Assembly: GCF_007655135.1 (NCBI RefSeq)
Contig: NC_045132.1
Location: 20,206,354 to 20,270,353 of the forward strand
Reading direction: 5' to 3'
From: Punica granatum
Taxonomy: Eukaryota; Streptophyta; Magnoliopsida; Myrtales; Lythraceae
Length of the DNA stretch: 64,000 nt
Below, one piece after another: positions 60,620-64,000 of this stretch (positions are counted from its first letter, which is position 1; each line of letters starts with the position of its first letter). A program made the translations under genes and the position numbers. The notes beneath the pieces are model-generated. The model did no database searches. It worked only from the letters and a program-made list of their open reading frames with translations, and was not told the DNA's origin.

Positions 60620-61930
60620 AACATTTGCAAGCACGGACTCGCTCAGTCTTCAGTTCACGTACAGGCCCAACATCAATTGATTGTGGGCCGTCAGAAGAGT
60701 ATAAACCTTCATCCCATAATATGTTGTCCCAAAGGAATTATATATAATATATATATATGTATGTATGTATGATTGGTTCTCATTAGAAAGCATTTACTTT
60801 CATCCACAAAAAATTTTAATTACGAATTTTCAATATTATATATATATGTATGATTGGTTCTCATAATATATATATGGACCTAACGGGCAGGAAAAAGAAA
60901 TAAAGGTCAACTTTGTCTAGTGATTTCTTTAGAAGTGTTGTTCGCTATCGATATTATTTTCATGTCGAAGATAAGATAAATAATATGCATGGGTCGAATG
61001 CCAAATTGATATTATTTTATCGGAATATGGTGGAACTTGCTAAGCAACCTGAGAATAACATTTAAATTTCAAACCGTTTAGTTTAGATTGAACATTTACC
61101 GTATTTTCAAAGTAAACATCTTTTACATAGATTCTCCAATAAAGTAGATTAATGCATGCTATATTGCCAGAGAAGGTAACACTCCTAACGGTTTGTCTCA
61201 AGGAAATCTTTACTAATTCTATCTTGGCACAAGACATTAAGAAGTATCAATTAAATTACGTATAAATAAATGGATAAATGGGTATTAATCACTCAAATAA
61301 TTATTACAAATGATTATTCATTACAATAATCTGATTGATTTTTTTTATCACGTCATTGAAAAGTAAGCTCATTTAAAAATTTTCAATTTGTCTCAATTTT
61401 GGTTTCCAGCTATCTATCTATATGTATAGTAAAACTTAGTTGAAATATAATAAATGCACAATCCGATAAAATTAGTCAAAGTACAAAAATTAATAATACA
61501 AAATAAACCTTTTGTCACATATGAATTACGTAATAAAAAATATGATTGTAAATCTAATCGAAAAGATACAGCAATTAAATTTATCAACAAATTTGATTGC
61601 TATTGAGATTTCAAGATTGTTAAAACACATTTTCAATTTCATAATTTTAATCAATATAAATAAATATTGTCAAATTGTAAAGGTAATTAGTGTTTTGTAA
61701 ATGAAATAACAAAAAGAAAGCACCTTATAAGTAGTCAAAATAAGAAAAAACAATAATAACTGTATAGTTTCATTGTAAGTGAATTAGGTAAAAATAAAAT
61801 GAAAATTCAAATAAATTGAGGAGCTAGTAGACTTATTGAGATATTGATTGATCCAACTCAAATTTTAAAATAGTGAGAACAAATACTCTCATTTTTAACA
61901 TTTCATTTATGCAATTGAAAGATATATAAA
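60620..61930. other. Gene-free AT-rich stretch
   Basis: No gene. The motif TATGTATGATTGGTTCTCAT occurs at about 60762 and again near 60846, a small direct repeat about 84 bp apart. Confidence 0.4.
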
Positions 61931-61934
61931 ACAA

Positions 61935-62403
61935 GGTATTAATAAAAAAAAGTACTAACTTTTTACATTTTAACAATTCTAGCACGGACTTTTTTCCTTA
62001 ATTTAAAAATGCACAAACTTCGATTTGATACAATTCTATGATGACATCAAATTTTCCATTAATTTAGACGGAGTTGAGACCATAGCGAGCGTCGACGACC
62101 CCAATCAGGGGAGGGGGCCTGCGACCCCAATTTGGGGGTGGTGGCCGGAATTGAGACCCCCACCTCTCGGAATCGGAGAGAACCCTAGGGATTCTCCTAA
62201 TTTCGACTGGTGAGCCACGACCACCCTTCTGATTGGGATCACCGACGCTATTTGTAGTCTCAATTTCGTTCAAATTAACGAAAAATTTGACAAAATACTA
62301 GAATTGTAATCAAATCGAAAGTTTGTGCTTTTAGATTAAGAAAAAAAGTCTATGCTAAAATTGTTAAAATGTGAAAATTTTGTACTTTTTTTTGTTATTA
62401 ACC
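61935..62403. mobile_element. Fold-back element 6 with GC-rich centre
   Basis: The arms (61935 to about 62115 and about 62225-62403) are inverted copies. Motifs read inward from both ends: GGTATTAATAA/GGTTAATAACA, AAAAAAAGTAC, CATTTTAACAATT, TAGCA, GACTTTTTT, CACAAACTT, CGATTTGAT, ACAATTCTA, GAGAC and CCCAATCAG. The centre is GC-rich, with GGGGAGGGGG at 62107-62116 and CCCCCACCTC near 62156-62165. No coding capacity. Confidence 0.75.
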
Positions 62404-64000
62404 TTATAAAAATTTTAATTTTAAATAAATATATATTTATGATTTTATAGTTCATATAACACAATTCGATGAATCAAACTAAAAAAAGCACATCTCATGA
62501 CTAAAGAAAAAAATATATTAATAATCCTCTTAATTCTATCATTTTAGGCAAGAAGGAAATGAATTGACGAAAATGTACTTTTTAAAGTTTTTTTCTCAAC
62601 AGAATTTTTAGGAAACAAAAAATTACCTGGCCAAATTTATTTAATCATTCCATATTTTACTACTGACATTTCAAAAATGTCAAAATTAATTAGTTTCTTT
62701 TACAATTATAAAATACTAAGTACATTATATAATATACGATACCCGGGTATTAAACTAGCATACTTGTCGAAAGAGAGCAGTATTTATAGTCAAATTTAAA
62801 CTGAGCTTATTGCTAGCAATAAATGCTTCAATTTGCGTCCATGGATTGGTTCATCCTCCACCAGTTATATTTTTTAAGTTTCATTACATCCGTTAAAGAA
62901 AATCTAATTGATACTTGTATGTGGTATAATATAATTTCCTAGTAATTGAAAAATATTTTAGAGGAAAACTTTTCAAACTCCAACAAAATTAGAAGGAAAA
63001 TAAATTATATATAATCGAGAAAAATGACACTTGAAATATACTTGCTATATTGCAATTTCTTGCTAAACCAGTATAGAAGATTGCAGATTCGGTTGTTGAT
63101 CGCCGGTTTCGATGGAAACCGAGTCTTCGAATTGAGAAAATTTTCAAAGATCCCAACTCATCATATAGTGAGAGAAAAACATTTATAAATTGCAATAAAT
63201 AAGAAAATGCGGGTTGAACACTTGAATAATTCTTATAATTATTTTTAATTGAAGGTTTTATTAATTTTTCCTCGGCATATTATTTGAGGGAAGATTATCT
63301 CAATTTTCTTCTTGGTCTACCGAAATAAGAAACTTTCTTCTTGGAATCATCTTAATGGGAATTTTAGCTTGAAAAGCTCATAAAAGAAACTAAATTGAAA
63401 AATTTTTATTAAACAATTGCTCAAATATTGTAATCTTATAATCTTACGGTTTTACATTTTCACTATTTATGCCAAGCAAACTCGTTAAAATAGCATAATT
63501 TTGACATACTTGCATAGAAAATACGATAATGTTTAGCAAAAGAAGGTGAAAACTCACTGGTTGAGCTAAATATGTGTCAGTTTTTTTTTAATTTAATGTA
63601 AGTACAATTAACCGAATCTCATAATCGGCTTATCACTTTGTTTGGATTTCACTTGGCAAGGGAAAGGGTGGGGAGGTAAGGGGAGGGAATTAGAGGGATA
63701 TAATTTGCATTGTTCGGATAAATTTATTTGAAATGGATAAGAAGGGGAATGAAAAATTAATTAAATCAATTAACTAATTATCAGCCCAACCTATATCAAC
63801 ATATATTAATTTAATGTACTCTCACGAAATTTGTTTGTCATGCAACGAGGGCTTTCCATATAAGTTCACGAAATTGTTCCATTTATGCCCCTTAGCTCAT
63901 GGTGAGTCTCCCCATTAATATAAACTTAGATATCTTTTCAATTATTTTTCTCTATAAATATTTAAAATTTTATTATATATTCCCAAAGAGACACATACAA
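62404..64000. other. Gene-free right edge
   Basis: AT-rich. A palindromic ATACCCGGGTAT at about 62740-62751, followed by TAAACTAGC, resembles a Helitron-type 3' terminus. From about 63640 there is a left end similar to the GGAGG-rich MITE at 41915. No gene seen. Confidence 0.35.

Noticed and set aside
1..64000. CRISPR array, bacterial operon, tRNA or rRNA genes
   Set aside because: No spaced direct-repeat array, no ribosome-binding-site-driven gene strings and no complete cloverleaf. The Pol III box matches belong to SINE-like repeats.
1..64000. Organelle DNA insertion or viral integration
   Set aside because: No plastid, mitochondrial or viral gene fragment was recognised in any frame.

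Overview
This window looks like nuclear DNA from a dicot plant, probably a rosid. It is AT-rich, with few genes and many introns, and is crowded with short non-autonomous transposons, tRNA-derived SINE-like repeats and worn LINE fragments. Only four protein-coding genes are well supported in 64 kb. The species cannot be named from the sequence.

The genes, left to right, are: (1) a 3-ketoacyl-CoA synthase of the KCS6/CER6/CUT1 type (5513-7003, minus, one open exon); (2) a six-exon tetraketide alpha-pyrone reductase 2-like gene, TKPR2/CCRL6 type (25742-29536, plus); (3) an AP2/ERF cytokinin-response-factor gene of the ERF118/CRF10 type (36983-37993, minus), preceded by a spliced upstream ORF of 69 codons (38449-38028); (4) a four-exon GH31 alpha-xylosidase, XYL1/AXY3 type (48090-53794, minus). 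From memory, Arabidopsis carries these same four families as consecutive loci At1g68530, At1g68540, At1g68550 and At1g68560. The window therefore appears to be an expanded copy of a conserved gene block. This context supports the orthology calls, above all KCS6 over other KCS paralogs. The genes serve different pathways: cuticular wax elongation, sporopollenin precursor reduction, transcriptional control and xyloglucan trimming. Nothing suggests they form one functional system.

The space between genes is mostly repeats. There are at least six long fold-back elements of 0.4-1 kb, one of them inside the 2.4-kb second intron of TKPR2. There are also several small TIR elements, including one nested in a SINE-like repeat with an apparent CTA target duplication, four SINE-like families with recognisable A/B boxes, three LINE 3' fragments, and a 0.7-kb tandem duplication at the left edge. 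A decayed partial copy of XYL1 lies about 4.6 kb upstream of the intact gene (58430-59480).

The observations most worth a second look are the CRF uORF, whose reading frame is completed only by splicing; a GC-rich island with no gene (46540-47060) holding three evenly spaced E2F-type sites, two G-boxes and a G-quadruplex motif; the XYL1 pseudogene; and the 21-base G/C homopolymer in the XYL1 leader. I found no wholly new coding system.
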